In this document: positions 22,739-30,669 of the stretch, one piece after another
How positions within the stretch are numbered: the first letter of the stretch is position 1
How the letters are laid out: every line of letters starts with the position of its first letter
From: JACQAI01 sp035507915
GTDB lineage: Bacteria; Pseudomonadota; Alphaproteobacteria; Elsterales; Elsteraceae
Direction: 5' to 3'
Assembly (NCBI GenBank): GCA_035507915.1
Contig: DATJNS010000499.1
Coordinates: 1 to 36,885, forward strand
DNA length: 36,885 nucleotides
Made by a program: the position numbers and the translations under genes
The notes under the pieces: model-generated
Seen by the model: only the letters and a program-made list of their open reading frames with translations
Told to the model about the DNA's origin: nothing
Database searches by the model: none

Positions 22739-24535
22739 GTGACGCCAGCCTACGAGATCGTCGACCACGGCTACGACGTGGTGATCGTCGGTGCCGGCGG
22801 CGCCGGGCTGCGCGCCGCGCTCGGCATGGCCTCGTCCGGTCTGAAAACCGCCTGCGTCACCAAGGTGTTCCCGACGCGCAGCCATACCGTGGCGGCGCAA
22901 GGCGGCATGGCGGCTTCGCTCGGCAACATGGGCGACGGCGACAACTGGCGCTTCCACATGTACGACACGGTCAAGGGCTCCGACTGGCTCGGCGACCAGG
23001 ACGCCATCGAGTACATGTGCCGCGAGGCCGCCCCCGCCGTGCTCGAGCTGGAGCATTTCGGCGTGCCGTTCTCGCGCCTGGACGACGGCAAGATCTACCA
23101 GCGTCCGTTCGGCGGTCAGACCATCGAGTACGGCAAGAAGATGGCGCAGCGCACGTGCGCCGCCGCCGACCGCACCGGCCACGCCATCCTCCACACCCTC
23201 TACCAGCAGTGCCTCGAGCATCGCACCGAGTTCTTCGTCGAGTACGTGGCGCTCGACCTGCTGATGGACGAGGACGGCGCCTGCCGCGGCATGCTCGCGT
23301 GGAATCTGGAGGACGGCACGCTGCACCGCTTCCGCGCGCATCGCACCGTCCTGGCGACCGGCGGCTACGGCCGGGTCTATTTCTCCTGCACGGCCGCCCA
23401 CACCTGCACGGGCGACGGCAATGCCATGACGCTGCGTGCCGGCCTGCCGCTCGAGGACATGGAATTCACGCAGTTCCACCCGACCGGCATCTACGGCGCC
23501 GGCTGCCTGATCACCGAAGGCGCGCGCGGCGAGGGCGGCTTTCTCACCAACGCGGGCGGCGAGCGCTTCATGGAGCGCTACGCGCCAACCGCCAAGGACC
23601 TGGCCGGGCGGGACGTCGTCTGCCGCTCGATGACGATCGAGATCAACGAGGGCAGGGGATGCGGGCCGCAGAAGGACCACATCCTGCTGCATCTGGAGCA
23701 TCTGGGCGCAGAGCTGCTGCATTCCCGGCTGCCGGGCATCAGCGAGACGGCGAAGGTCTTCGCCGGCGTCGACGTGACGCGCGATCCGATCCCGGTGATC
23801 CCGACCGTGCACTACAATATGGGTGGCGTGCCGAGCACGCTCCACGGCGAGGTGCGCACACGACGCAACGGCGACGCCGAGGCGGTCGTGCCGGGCCTCA
23901 TGGCGATCGGCGAGGCCGCCTGCGTCTCGGTCCACGGCGCGAACCGGCTCGGCTCCAACTCGCTGCTCGATATCGTCGTGTTCGGTCGCGCGGCCGCGCA
24001 CCGCGCCGCCGAGACGGTCCGATCGGGCGAGAGTCTCCCGCCGATCCCCAAGGCGGCCAGCGAGCGGACGATCGCGCGCTTCGATCGGATCCGCTGGTCC
24101 AAGGGCGCGACATCGGTCGGCGAGGTTCGCCTGGCGATGCAGCGGACCATGCAGCGCCATTGCGCGGTGTTCCGCGACGGGCCCTTGCTGGAGGCGGGGC
24201 GGACGACGCTCGACGGCGTGGTCGCGACGATGCGGTCCGACCTCGAGATCGGCGATCGCTCGATGACGTTCAATTCCGACCTCGCCGAGGCGCTCGAGCT
24301 CGACAACATGCTGGCCCAGGCGACGGTCAGCCTGCACGCCGCGATCGGCCGGACAGAGAGCCGCGGCGCGCACGCGCGCGAGGATTTCCCGAAGCGCGAC
24401 GACCAGAACTGGCTCAAGCACACGCTGTCGTGGCTCGACGACGACGGCAAGGTCCGGCTCGACTACCGGCCGGTCCACCTGCAGCCGCTGTCGAACGAGG
24501 TCGCCTCGATCCCGCCGAAAGAACGCGTCTACTGA
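22739..24535 (+). CDS. sdhA: Succinate dehydrogenase/fumarate reductase flavoprotein subunit, orphan SdhA
   Basis: 598 residues from GTG 22739 (GAGGGAACGG upstream; the nearby ATG at 22734 runs straight into a stop). It is close to mitochondrial/proteobacterial SdhA throughout: FAD-binding VVIVGAGGAGLRAALGMA, covalent-flavin His49 in PTRSHTVAAQGG, QRTCAAADRTGHAILHTL, the dicarboxylate site FTQFHPTGIYGAGCLITEGARGEGG, HYNMGGVPS and LGSNSLLDIVVFGRAAA. The normal partners SdhB, SdhC and SdhD are absent from the window; instead the gene is flanked by an SDR and overlaps (TGATG) a MOSC-flavin-ferredoxin fusion. It could be a second SdhA used with the chromosomal complex or a soluble flavoprotein oxidising another dicarboxylate. 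Confidence 0.88.
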   Translation: MTPAYEIVDHGYDVVIVGAGGAGLRAALGMASSGLKTACVTKVFPTRSHTVAAQGGMAASLGNMGDGDNWRFHMYDTVKGSDWLGDQDAIEYMCREAAPAVLELEHFGVPFSRLDDGKIYQRPFGGQTIEYGKKMAQRTCAAADRTGHAILHTLYQQCLEHRTEFFVEYVALDLLMDEDGACRGMLAWNLEDGTLHRFRAHRTVLATGGYGRVYFSCTAAHTCTGDGNAMTLRAGLPLEDMEFTQFHPTGIYGAGCLITEGARGEGGFLTNAGGERFMERYAPTAKDLAGRDVVCRSMTIEINEGRGCGPQKDHILLHLEHLGAELLHSRLPGISETAKVFAGVDVTRDPIPVIPTVHYNMGGVPSTLHGEVRTRRNGDAEAVVPGLMAIGEAACVSVHGANRLGSNSLLDIVVFGRAAAHRAAETVRSGESLPPIPKAASERTIARFDRIRWSKGATSVGEVRLAMQRTMQRHCAVFRDGPLLEAGRTTLDGVVATMRSDLEIGDRSMTFNSDLAEALELDNMLAQATVSLHAAIGRTESRGAHAREDFPKRDDQNWLKHTLSWLDDDGKVRLDYRPVHLQPLSNEVASIPPKERVY

Positions 24536-26298
24536 TGGGCGTCGTCCTCTCGGTCAATGTCGGGATGCCGCGCGACGTCGCGTGGCGCGGCAAGACCGTC
24601 CGTACCGGGATATGGAAACAGCCGGTCCAGGGGCGCGTGTTCGCCCGTCGCCTCAATCTGGTCGGTGACGGCCAAGGCGATCTGAACGGCCATGGCGGCG
24701 AGCAACGCGCGGTCATGGTCTATCAGATCGACTCCTACCGCCACTGGGCGGCTCACCTGCGACGCGACGACCTCACATACGGTTGCTTCGGCGAGAATTT
24801 GACGGTCGACGGGCTGCCCGACGACGAGGTCTGCATCGGCGATCGGTTTCGCATCGGCGGCGCGGTCTTCGAGGTCACGCAGCCCCGCGTCACGTGCTAC
24901 CGGGTCGGCCTCCGGCTGGATCGGCCCGACATGCCGGCGCTGCTCGTGTCCCACCGGCGCCCGGGATTCTATTTGCGGGTGATCGAGGAAGGCGAGGTCG
25001 GCGCGGGCGACGTCATCGAGAAGATCGCCGACGGGCCGGAGCGCATGACCGTCGCCGAGATCGATGCGCTGCTCTACTCGCCCGAGCATCCGATCGAGGC
25101 GCTCCGGCGCGCGACGCGGATCCCGGCCCTCAGTCCCGGCTGGCAACGCTCGATGCGCTCGCTCCTCGAAGCTGCCGAGCACGGCGTCGTCGGCGGCAAT
25201 GTCGGGTTGACGTCGGTGCTGCCCGAACCTCTCGCGTGGCCCGGGTTCCGGACCGTGAGCGTCTTGGCGTCGAGCCAGGAGAGCGCGGACGTCCGAACCT
25301 TCGAGCTCGGCGCGGCCGACGGCACGGCGCTGCCGCCGTCGCTTCCCGGCCAGCACATCGTCGTCCGGCTCCGGCCCGATCCGGACGGGCCGCCGATCGC
25401 GCGGAACTATTCCCTCTGTGGGCCGCCGGCCGGCGCGACCTACCAAATCGCCGTCAAGAACGAAGGTGGGGCGCTCAGCAGCCTGCTCCACGCACAGGTC
25501 AGGGCCGGCGGCAGCCTGGAGATCAGCGCGCCGCGCGGTGCGTTCACGCTCAACGCGCGCGACACGCCGCTCGTCCTGTTGAGCGCGGGGGTCGGCATCA
25601 CGCCGGTGCTCGCCATGCTGCGTGCGGCAGCGGCGCCGGATGCCGCGACACGGCGCGAGGTCTGGTGGCTCCATTCCGCGCGCGACAGGGCGCATCATTC
25701 CTTTGCCGGGGTGACGCGCGACTTGGTTCGGCGCATCCCGCGCGGCCATCATTGGACCATCTATAGCCGTCCCGGTGCCGATGACCGACGCGGCGTCGAT
25801 TTCGACGCGGAAGGCCGCCTCTCGGTGCCGCGGCTCCAGGAGATGGGTGTCCCGCGCGACGGCGATTTCTATCTCTGCGGCCCGGCCCAATTCCTCGAAG
25901 ACATGCAGGCGGGCCTGAAGGCCTGGGGTATCGAAAGGTCGTGCATCCACACCGAACCCTTCGGCCCGGCGCCGGCGCGGACGCCGGGCATCGCGACCGC
26001 CGGCGATCGGACCCCGCACCAGCCCGACGGCGCGCCGGGTACGGGGCCGCTGGTGGCCTTTGCCCGCAGCGGCCTCAGTGTCCGTTGGGACGAGCGTTTC
26101 GCCAGTCTCCTCGAGCTCGCCGAGGCGTGTGCCATCCCGGTCAGATGGGCGTGCCGAACGGGGGTGTGCCACAACTGCGAGAGCGGACTGATCGACGGTC
26201 GGGTCGACTACGCGCCGGAGCCGCTCGACGCGCCCGCCGACGGACGTCTTCTCATCTGTTGCACGACGCCGAAGTCCGCCGTCACGCTCGATCTGTGA
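24535..26298 (+). CDS. MOSC domain - FAD/NAD(P) reductase - 2Fe-2S ferredoxin fusion protein
   Basis: 587 residues; the ATG overlaps the sdhA stop by one base. Residues 1-about 225 are a YiiM-like MOSC domain with GDLNGHGGEQRAVMVY, CFGENLTVDG and the conserved molybdenum-cofactor Cys121 in PRVTCYRVGLRLD. Residues about 235-475 are a ferredoxin-reductase module with flavin motif RNYSL (290-294), AGVGITPVLAML (351-362) and YLCGP (446-450). Residues about 503-587 are a plant-type ferredoxin with CRTGVCHNC (Cys540, 545, 548) and a fourth ligand in LLICC. The layout suggests electron flow from NAD(P)H through FAD and Fe-S to a Moco-linked or oxygenase reaction. Tight coupling to SdhA is unusual. 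The reading frame runs far upstream but only this part is real. Confidence 0.87.
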   Translation: MGVVLSVNVGMPRDVAWRGKTVRTGIWKQPVQGRVFARRLNLVGDGQGDLNGHGGEQRAVMVYQIDSYRHWAAHLRRDDLTYGCFGENLTVDGLPDDEVCIGDRFRIGGAVFEVTQPRVTCYRVGLRLDRPDMPALLVSHRRPGFYLRVIEEGEVGAGDVIEKIADGPERMTVAEIDALLYSPEHPIEALRRATRIPALSPGWQRSMRSLLEAAEHGVVGGNVGLTSVLPEPLAWPGFRTVSVLASSQESADVRTFELGAADGTALPPSLPGQHIVVRLRPDPDGPPIARNYSLCGPPAGATYQIAVKNEGGALSSLLHAQVRAGGSLEISAPRGAFTLNARDTPLVLLSAGVGITPVLAMLRAAAAPDAATRREVWWLHSARDRAHHSFAGVTRDLVRRIPRGHHWTIYSRPGADDRRGVDFDAEGRLSVPRLQEMGVPRDGDFYLCGPAQFLEDMQAGLKAWGIERSCIHTEPFGPAPARTPGIATAGDRTPHQPDGAPGTGPLVAFARSGLSVRWDERFASLLELAEACAIPVRWACRTGVCHNCESGLIDGRVDYAPEPLDAPADGRLLICCTTPKSAVTLDL

Positions 26299-26312
26299 CG
26301 AGTTGCCTCGTC
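26297..26312 (+). terminator. Short hairpin at the end of the MOSC operon
   Basis: GACGAG and CTCGTC form a six-pair stem with loop TTGC, overlapping the TGA stop codon. It is weak and has no U-tract, but it precedes an independent promoter (E7). Confidence 0.3.
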
Positions 26313-26338
26313 GCCCAACCGCGTCTCCCGAGGCCGAG

Positions 26339-26383
26339 CGATACCATCGTCTAATGGAGCGGCGATCCCATCGGTGCCATGTG
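26339..26383 (+). promoter_or_regulatory. Island promoter element E7 (molybdenum hydroxylase operon)
   Basis: Bases 26339-26355 are CGATACCATCGTCTAAT, a full consensus match. After 22 bases follows CATGTG (26378-26383). The ATG is 63 bases beyond the element. Confidence 0.72.
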
Positions 26384-26418
26384 GGCGAGGGGGGTGTGCT
26401 CGCAGGGAGAGGGTAGCC

Positions 26419-26889
26419 ATGGCGTTCAGCGTCAAGGTCAACGGACGGGTTCACACGGTCGACGTCGACGCCGACACGCCGCTCCTCTGGGTGCTGCGCG
26501 ACGTGCTCGGCATGACGGGCACCAAGTTCGGCTGCGGCATGGCGCTCTGCGGCGCCTGCACCGTGCATGTCGACGGCGTCGCGACGCGCTCCTGCATCAC
26601 GCAGATCGACAGCGTCGGCGGCGCGGATATCACCACGATCGAGGCGATCGGGGCGACGCCGGCGGGCGCCAAGATCCAGAAAGCGTGGCTCGACCGCGAG
26701 GTCGTGCAATGCGGCTACTGCCAGTCGGGTCAGATCATGTCCGCCGCCGCGCTGCTGGCGAGCAATCCGCACCCGAGCGATGCGGACATCGATGACGCCA
26801 TGTCGGGCAACATCTGCCGCTGCGGCACCTACGTGCGCATCCGCGACGCCATCAAGCTGGCGGCGCAAACCACCGGGAAGGAGGGCTGA
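26419..26889 (+). CDS. Molybdenum hydroxylase 2Fe-2S subunit (isoquinoline 1-oxidoreductase alpha-type)
   Basis: 156 residues; ATG preceded by GGGAGAGGG. Two [2Fe-2S] sites are complete: the N-terminal plant-type cluster CGMALCGAC (Cys39, 44, 47) with Cys59, and the C-terminal CGYC (Cys98, 101) with CRC (Cys133, 135) in ICRCGTYVRIR. Length and the motif VQCGYCQSGQIM fit IorA/small subunits of the xanthine dehydrogenase family. It passes electrons from the molybdenum centre of the next gene product to an acceptor. No separate FAD subunit is encoded, as in isoquinoline and membrane-bound aldehyde oxidoreductases, which use a cytochrome or quinone acceptor. Confidence 0.9.
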   Translation: MAFSVKVNGRVHTVDVDADTPLLWVLRDVLGMTGTKFGCGMALCGACTVHVDGVATRSCITQIDSVGGADITTIEAIGATPAGAKIQKAWLDREVVQCGYCQSGQIMSAAALLASNPHPSDADIDDAMSGNICRCGTYVRIRDAIKLAAQTTGKEG

Positions 26890-26891
26890 CG

Positions 26892-29078
26892 ATGCGCGAC
26901 CGCTCGGTGTCCCGGCACCTCGCCGCGATCGACCCGGCGTTGTCCCGGCGCCGGTTCATCCAGGCCGGCGCCGCCGCGGGCGGCGGCTTGCTGCTCGGCT
27001 GGTACCTGCCGAGCCGGCGCGCCGCGGGCGCCGAGGCCGGCGGCTTCGCGCCGAACGCGTTCATCCGCATCGGGGGCGACGGGCGGATCGTGCTGACCAT
27101 GCCCTATGTCGAGATGGGGCAGGGCACCTATACGTCCGTCCCGATGCTGCTGGCGGAGGAGCTCGAGGTCGGGCTCGATCAGGTGACGCTCGAGCACGCG
27201 CCGCCCGACCCGAAGCGCTACGGCAATCCGCTGATCGCCGGCGAGCAGATCACCGGCGGCTCGACGACCATCCGCGCGGTGTGGCAACCGCTGCGCGAAG
27301 CCGGCGCGACCGCGCGGACCCTCCTGGTTGCCGCCGCGGCCAAGCGTTGGCACGTCGATCCGTCATCGTGCCGCGCCGAGCGCGGCGCGGTGATCCACGC
27401 GGCGACCGGCAAGCGCCTCGACTATGCCGTGCTGGCCGCCGAGGCGGCGCGCCTGCCGGTGCCCAAGGAGGTGGCGCTCAAGCAGCCCGCCGCCTTCAGG
27501 CTGATCGGCACGCCGGCCAAGCGGCTCGACGCGCCGGCGAAGGTCAACGGCACGGCGGTGTTCGGCATCGACGCCCGGCCGCCCGGCGTGAAGATCGCAA
27601 CATTGGCGCAGTCGCCCGTGTTCGGCGGGCGCGTGAAGCGGGTCGACGACACCGCCGCCAGGGCCGTGAAGGGCGTGCGTCAGATCGTTCGGCTCGACGA
27701 TGCCGTCGCCGTCGTCGCCGACCACATGGGCGCCGCCAAGAAGGGGCTGGCGGCCCTGGTGGTCGAATGGGACGACGGTCCGCACGCCGCGCTCGACACC
27801 GCCGCGATCGTCGCCGAGCTCGAGCAGGCGACGCTCCAACCGGGGCCGGTGGCGCAGAACATCGGCGATTGCGACGGCGCCATGGCCGGCGCCGCCACCA
27901 AGGTGGAGGCGACCTACCAGGTCCCGTTCCTCGCCCACGCCACCATGGAGCCGGTGAATTGCACCGTCCATGTCCGCCGGGACGGCTGCGAGATCTGGGT
28001 CGGCAGCCAGGTGCTCGCGCGCGCTCAGGCGGCCGCCGCCAAGACCACGGGCCTGCCGCTCGACAAGGTTGTCGTCCACAACCATCTGCTCGGCGGCGGT
28101 TTCGGCCGGCGGCTGGAGGTCGACTACGTGATCCGCGCCGTCCAGATCGCCCAGCAGGTCGATGGCCCCGTGAAGGTCGTGTGGACGCGCGAGGAGGACA
28201 TCCAGCACGACATGTATCGACCGCTGTTCTTCGACCGGATCTCCGCCGGGCTCGACGACAAGGGTAGGCCGGTCGCCTGGAACCATCGCTTCGCCGGCTC
28301 GTCGATCATCGCGCGCTTCCTGCCGCAGGCGTTCAACAAGGGTCTCGATCCCGACAGCACCGACGGCGCCATCGGCCTGGCCTACGGCTTCCCGAACCTG
28401 CGCGTCGAGTTCGCGCGGGTCGAGCCGCCGGGGATTCCGACGGCGTTCTGGCGCAGCGTCGGGCCGTCGCACAACGTCTTCGTGACCGAGAGCTTCGTCG
28501 ACGAGCTCGCGGCCGCGGCGAAGCAGGATCCGGTCGCCTATCGACGCGCGCTGCTCGACGAGAGCCCGCGCGCCAAGGCCGTCCTCGATCTCGTCGCGGA
28601 AAAGGCCGGTTGGGGCCACACGCTGCCGTCGGGCGCCGGCCGCGGCGTCGCGCTGCAGAACGTGTTCGGCAGCTACATGGCGCAGGTCGCCGAGGTCGAA
28701 GTCTCGAGCAAGGGCGCGGTACGTGTGCGCCGCGTCGTCTGCGCCGTCGACTGCGGCATGGCGGTCAACCCGGACACGATCCGCGCGCAGATCGAGGGTG
28801 CCATCATCTTCGGCATCACGGCGGCGCTCTACGGAGAGATCACGCTGAAGAACGGCCGCGTCGAGCAGGCGAACTTCGACAGCTACCAGGCATTGCGCAT
28901 CGACGAGGCGCCGGCCATCGAGGTCCATATCGTGCCGAGCCGCGAGCCGCCTGGCGGCATGGGCGAGCCCGGAACCTCGTTGATCGTTCCGGCCGTCACC
29001 AACGCGATCTTCGCGGCGACCGGCAAGCGCCTGCGCAAGCTGCCGGTCGCGGCGGCCGCGCTGAAGCAGCCCGTGTGA
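26892..29078 (+). CDS. Molybdopterin-binding xanthine-dehydrogenase-family large subunit, Tat-exported (IorB-type)
   Basis: 728 residues; ATG follows GGAGGG and begins two bases after the small-subunit stop. The N-terminus has a twin-arginine signal SRRRFIQAG with a hydrophobic stretch GGGLLLGWYL, so the heterodimer is probably exported folded. Cofactor-binding and substrate-channel regions characteristic of the family are visible: MPYVEMGQGTYTSVPMLLAEEL, NHLLGGGFGRRLEVDYV, FWRSVGPSHNVFVTESFVDELA, and the catalytic Glu692 in GGMGEPGTS. The family hydroxylates N-heterocycles or oxidises aldehydes in the periplasm. The substrate is not predictable. Control is through E7, and the cupin gene follows 62 bases later. 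Confidence 0.9.
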   Translation: MRDRSVSRHLAAIDPALSRRRFIQAGAAAGGGLLLGWYLPSRRAAGAEAGGFAPNAFIRIGGDGRIVLTMPYVEMGQGTYTSVPMLLAEELEVGLDQVTLEHAPPDPKRYGNPLIAGEQITGGSTTIRAVWQPLREAGATARTLLVAAAAKRWHVDPSSCRAERGAVIHAATGKRLDYAVLAAEAARLPVPKEVALKQPAAFRLIGTPAKRLDAPAKVNGTAVFGIDARPPGVKIATLAQSPVFGGRVKRVDDTAARAVKGVRQIVRLDDAVAVVADHMGAAKKGLAALVVEWDDGPHAALDTAAIVAELEQATLQPGPVAQNIGDCDGAMAGAATKVEATYQVPFLAHATMEPVNCTVHVRRDGCEIWVGSQVLARAQAAAAKTTGLPLDKVVVHNHLLGGGFGRRLEVDYVIRAVQIAQQVDGPVKVVWTREEDIQHDMYRPLFFDRISAGLDDKGRPVAWNHRFAGSSIIARFLPQAFNKGLDPDSTDGAIGLAYGFPNLRVEFARVEPPGIPTAFWRSVGPSHNVFVTESFVDELAAAAKQDPVAYRRALLDESPRAKAVLDLVAEKAGWGHTLPSGAGRGVALQNVFGSYMAQVAEVEVSSKGAVRVRRVVCAVDCGMAVNPDTIRAQIEGAIIFGITAALYGEITLKNGRVEQANFDSYQALRIDEAPAIEVHIVPSREPPGGMGEPGTSLIVPAVTNAIFAATGKRLRKLPVAAAALKQPV

Positions 29079-29140
29079 GTCCGCCGCAACGCTTGATCCA
29101 TCCCCGCATCGACCACTGCCGCGCGACCAGGAGAGACGCC

Positions 29141-29569
29141 ATGGATCGACCCCATCAGCCCGGCCAAGACGACTTCCGCACGGTCCTGCCGGAGACCATC
29201 GACTGGCGGCCGTTCCCGGCATTCCCGCCGTCGGTGCGCCTGGCGGTCGTCGTCGGTCAGCCTTCGGCACCCGGCCCGTACGTCATCCGCGTCAAGGTGC
29301 CGGGCGGCGTCAAGCTGATGCCGCACCGGCATCCGGAGGACCGGATCTACACGGTCATCTCCGGCGTGTTCTACATCGGCCTCGGCGAGACGTTCGATGC
29401 CGACAAGCTGCAGGCCTATCCGCCCGGCAGCGTCATCGTGCTGCCCGGCAACACGGCGCACTTCCACTGGGCGAAGTCGGGCGAGTACGTCAGCCAGGTG
29501 ACGGCGATCGGACCGCTCGGCCTCGACTACGAGGACGCGCACGACGATCCGCGCCACGCGCACGCCTGA
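29141..29569 (+). CDS. Cupin-domain protein
   Basis: 142 residues; ATG preceded by AGGAGAG. A single cupin barrel with first motif PHRHPEDRIYTVISGVFYIGLGE (metal-ligand His residues and Glu) and second motif PPGSVIVLPGNTAHFHWAKSGEYVSQ. No signal peptide. Small cupins of this form act as dioxygenases, isomerases or ligand-binding proteins; the substrate is unknown. Position directly after the molybdenum hydroxylase genes suggests it works on the product or protects the pathway. A strong hairpin follows. Confidence 0.82.
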   Translation: MDRPHQPGQDDFRTVLPETIDWRPFPAFPPSVRLAVVVGQPSAPGPYVIRVKVPGGVKLMPHRHPEDRIYTVISGVFYIGLGETFDADKLQAYPPGSVIVLPGNTAHFHWAKSGEYVSQVTAIGPLGLDYEDAHDDPRHAHA

Positions 29570-29604
29570 CAGGCATTCTGCCCGCTGCATGTCGCGTGCA
29601 ATAT

Positions 29605-29634
29605 CGCGTCCCGCTCCTCCGGGAGCGGGACGCG
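29605..29634. terminator. Strong bidirectional hairpin
   Basis: A perfect 13-pair stem (29605-29617 with 29622-29634) encloses the loop TCCG. It sits between the convergent cupin and lipoprotein genes, with no U-tract on either side. Confidence 0.75.
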
Positions 29635-29665
29635 CGTCGTGTTTGGCAACGGCCGGCGGCGGCGG

Positions 29666-30058
29666 TCAGGGAAGCCTGGCGCCACAGATCTCGGCGGCGC
29701 GATCGAGATGGTCGCGATAGCCGCCCTGCAGCCGTTCGAGCGGCGGATCGGAGCCGGGTCCCACGGAGTAGAGCACCCCGACGAGCTCGCGGGCGCCCTC
29801 GTCCGACAGGCTCTGGATGTGCAGCTGGTTCGACACGCAGTCGCACACCGCATCGGTTTCGGGCAGACCCTTCCGGGTCGTGCACCAGGCATTGATGCTG
29901 TAATCCAGCTGACGCCGCGACGGCGCGGTTGCTGCGGCGGTCTGGACGGGCCCGGCGACGGGTGCCGTGTCGGAGGCAGCCTGCTGCAGCGGATGCTCGC
30001 ATCCGAGCAGCATCAGGACCGCCGCGAGGGTGCATGCCGTTCGTGAAGAGCTTTGCAT
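29666..30058 (-). CDS. Cysteine-rich lipoprotein of unknown function
   Basis: 130 residues from ATG 30058 (GGAG about ten bases upstream). MQSSSRTACTLAAVLMLLGC gives a lipoprotein signal with lipobox LLGC and Cys20. The mature part has WCTTRKG, VCDCVSNQLHIQSLSD and EICGARLP, so five further Cys including a CxC, which could form disulfides in the periplasm. I do not recognise the family. It has no CGAYACC element upstream; only 88 bases separate it from the next minus-strand gene, so read-through from E8 is possible. Confidence 0.7.
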   Translation of the reverse strand: MQSSSRTACTLAAVLMLLGCEHPLQQAASDTAPVAGPVQTAAATAPSRRQLDYSINAWCTTRKGLPETDAVCDCVSNQLHIQSLSDEGARELVGVLYSVGPGSDPPLERLQGGYRDHLDRAAEICGARLP

Positions 30059-30146
30059 CGCGCTTGTGCTCCGAAAAGAGGGTCGGAACGCCACGCCCCG
30101 ACGCGGTCCGCGCGTTGGGTGCGAACCGCGAACGGGCGTGATGGGC

Positions 30147-30389
30147 TTACTTGCGGGTGGTGTTGGCGGCGTCCCAATTGGTCGCCGGAGCCGTCTTGAC
30201 GTCGGCGCCCGGGTTCTCGCCCAGATAGCCGCCCTGGCCCGACGTCTTGGTCTGCACGTTCGTGGTCGCAGCCACCGGCGCGTCCTTGCCGGGGTTGAGG
30301 CCCAGATAGCCGCCCTGACCCGACTGCGCGAACGCGACGCCGGTGCCGAGGGACAAGGTCAGCGCCGCTGCGATGAGGATCTGCTTCAT
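30147..30389 (-). CDS. Small exported protein with two GQGGYLGxNPG repeats
   Basis: 80 residues; ATG 30389 preceded by AGGAG at good spacing. Signal peptide MKQILIAAALTLSLGTGVAFA with cleavage before QSGQ. The mature chain of about 59 residues consists mostly of two copies of SGQGGYLGxNPGxD (about 22-35 and 50-63) joined by a Thr/Ala/Val linker, ending NWDAANTTRK. No catalytic motif and no cysteine. Function unknown; a periplasmic or secreted structural or binding peptide is possible. It is transcribed divergently from poxB, and E8 lies 75 bases upstream. Confidence 0.75.
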   Translation of the reverse strand: MKQILIAAALTLSLGTGVAFAQSGQGGYLGLNPGKDAPVAATTNVQTKTSGQGGYLGENPGADVKTAPATNWDAANTTRK

Positions 30390-30437
30390 CGTCTGATCTC
30401 CTGGTTGGCAAGCGGCAAGAGCCGCCCTTCGTGCCTG

Positions 30438-30481
30438 CAGATGGCACCGCCGAACCGTTGCTCCATGAGACATTGGTGTCG
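30438..30481 (-). promoter_or_regulatory. Island promoter element E8 (exported repeat protein)
   Basis: The minus strand 30481-30465 reads CGACACCAATGTCTCAT, two departures from consensus. The hexamer CATCTG (30443-30438) follows after 21 bases. Directly upstream on the minus strand (30498-30482) is a second, tandem copy starting CGACACCAAAGTATCG, offset by exactly 17 bases. Confidence 0.6.
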
Positions 30482-30511
30482 GCGATACTTTGGTGTCGAT
30501 GCGTCCATGAC

Positions 30512-30556
30512 CGACACCAAGGTCCAATAGGCTCGTGCCCAACCAAGTTCGATGTC
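30512..30556 (+). promoter_or_regulatory. Island promoter element E9 (poxB operon)
   Basis: Bases 30512-30528 are CGACACCAAGGTCCAAT, a full consensus match with perfect ACCAAGGT core. After 22 bases follows GATGTC (30551-30556). The poxB ATG is 141 bases after the element. E8 and E9 are back to back. Confidence 0.7.
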
Positions 30557-30669
30557 TATGCAGGGGCGCTGTGCCGGACGGTAGAGGGCGGACTCCCCAG
30601 TTTGCGCGTTGCACGTTCGGTATGGGCGCGCGTCAGCCCGGCCGCGGACCCCAACCGAAGGAGGCCCAC

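Noticed and set aside
21733..24534. Upstream extension of the MOSC-fusion reading frame to 1521 codons
   Set aside because: The extension overlaps the SDR and SdhA genes in another frame and is Arg-rich nonsense; only the part from ATG 24535 has domains.
25752..25770. ATTGGACCATCTATAG inside the MOSC-fusion gene
   Set aside because: Only the first seven bases match; it is coding sequence with no minus-strand gene to serve.
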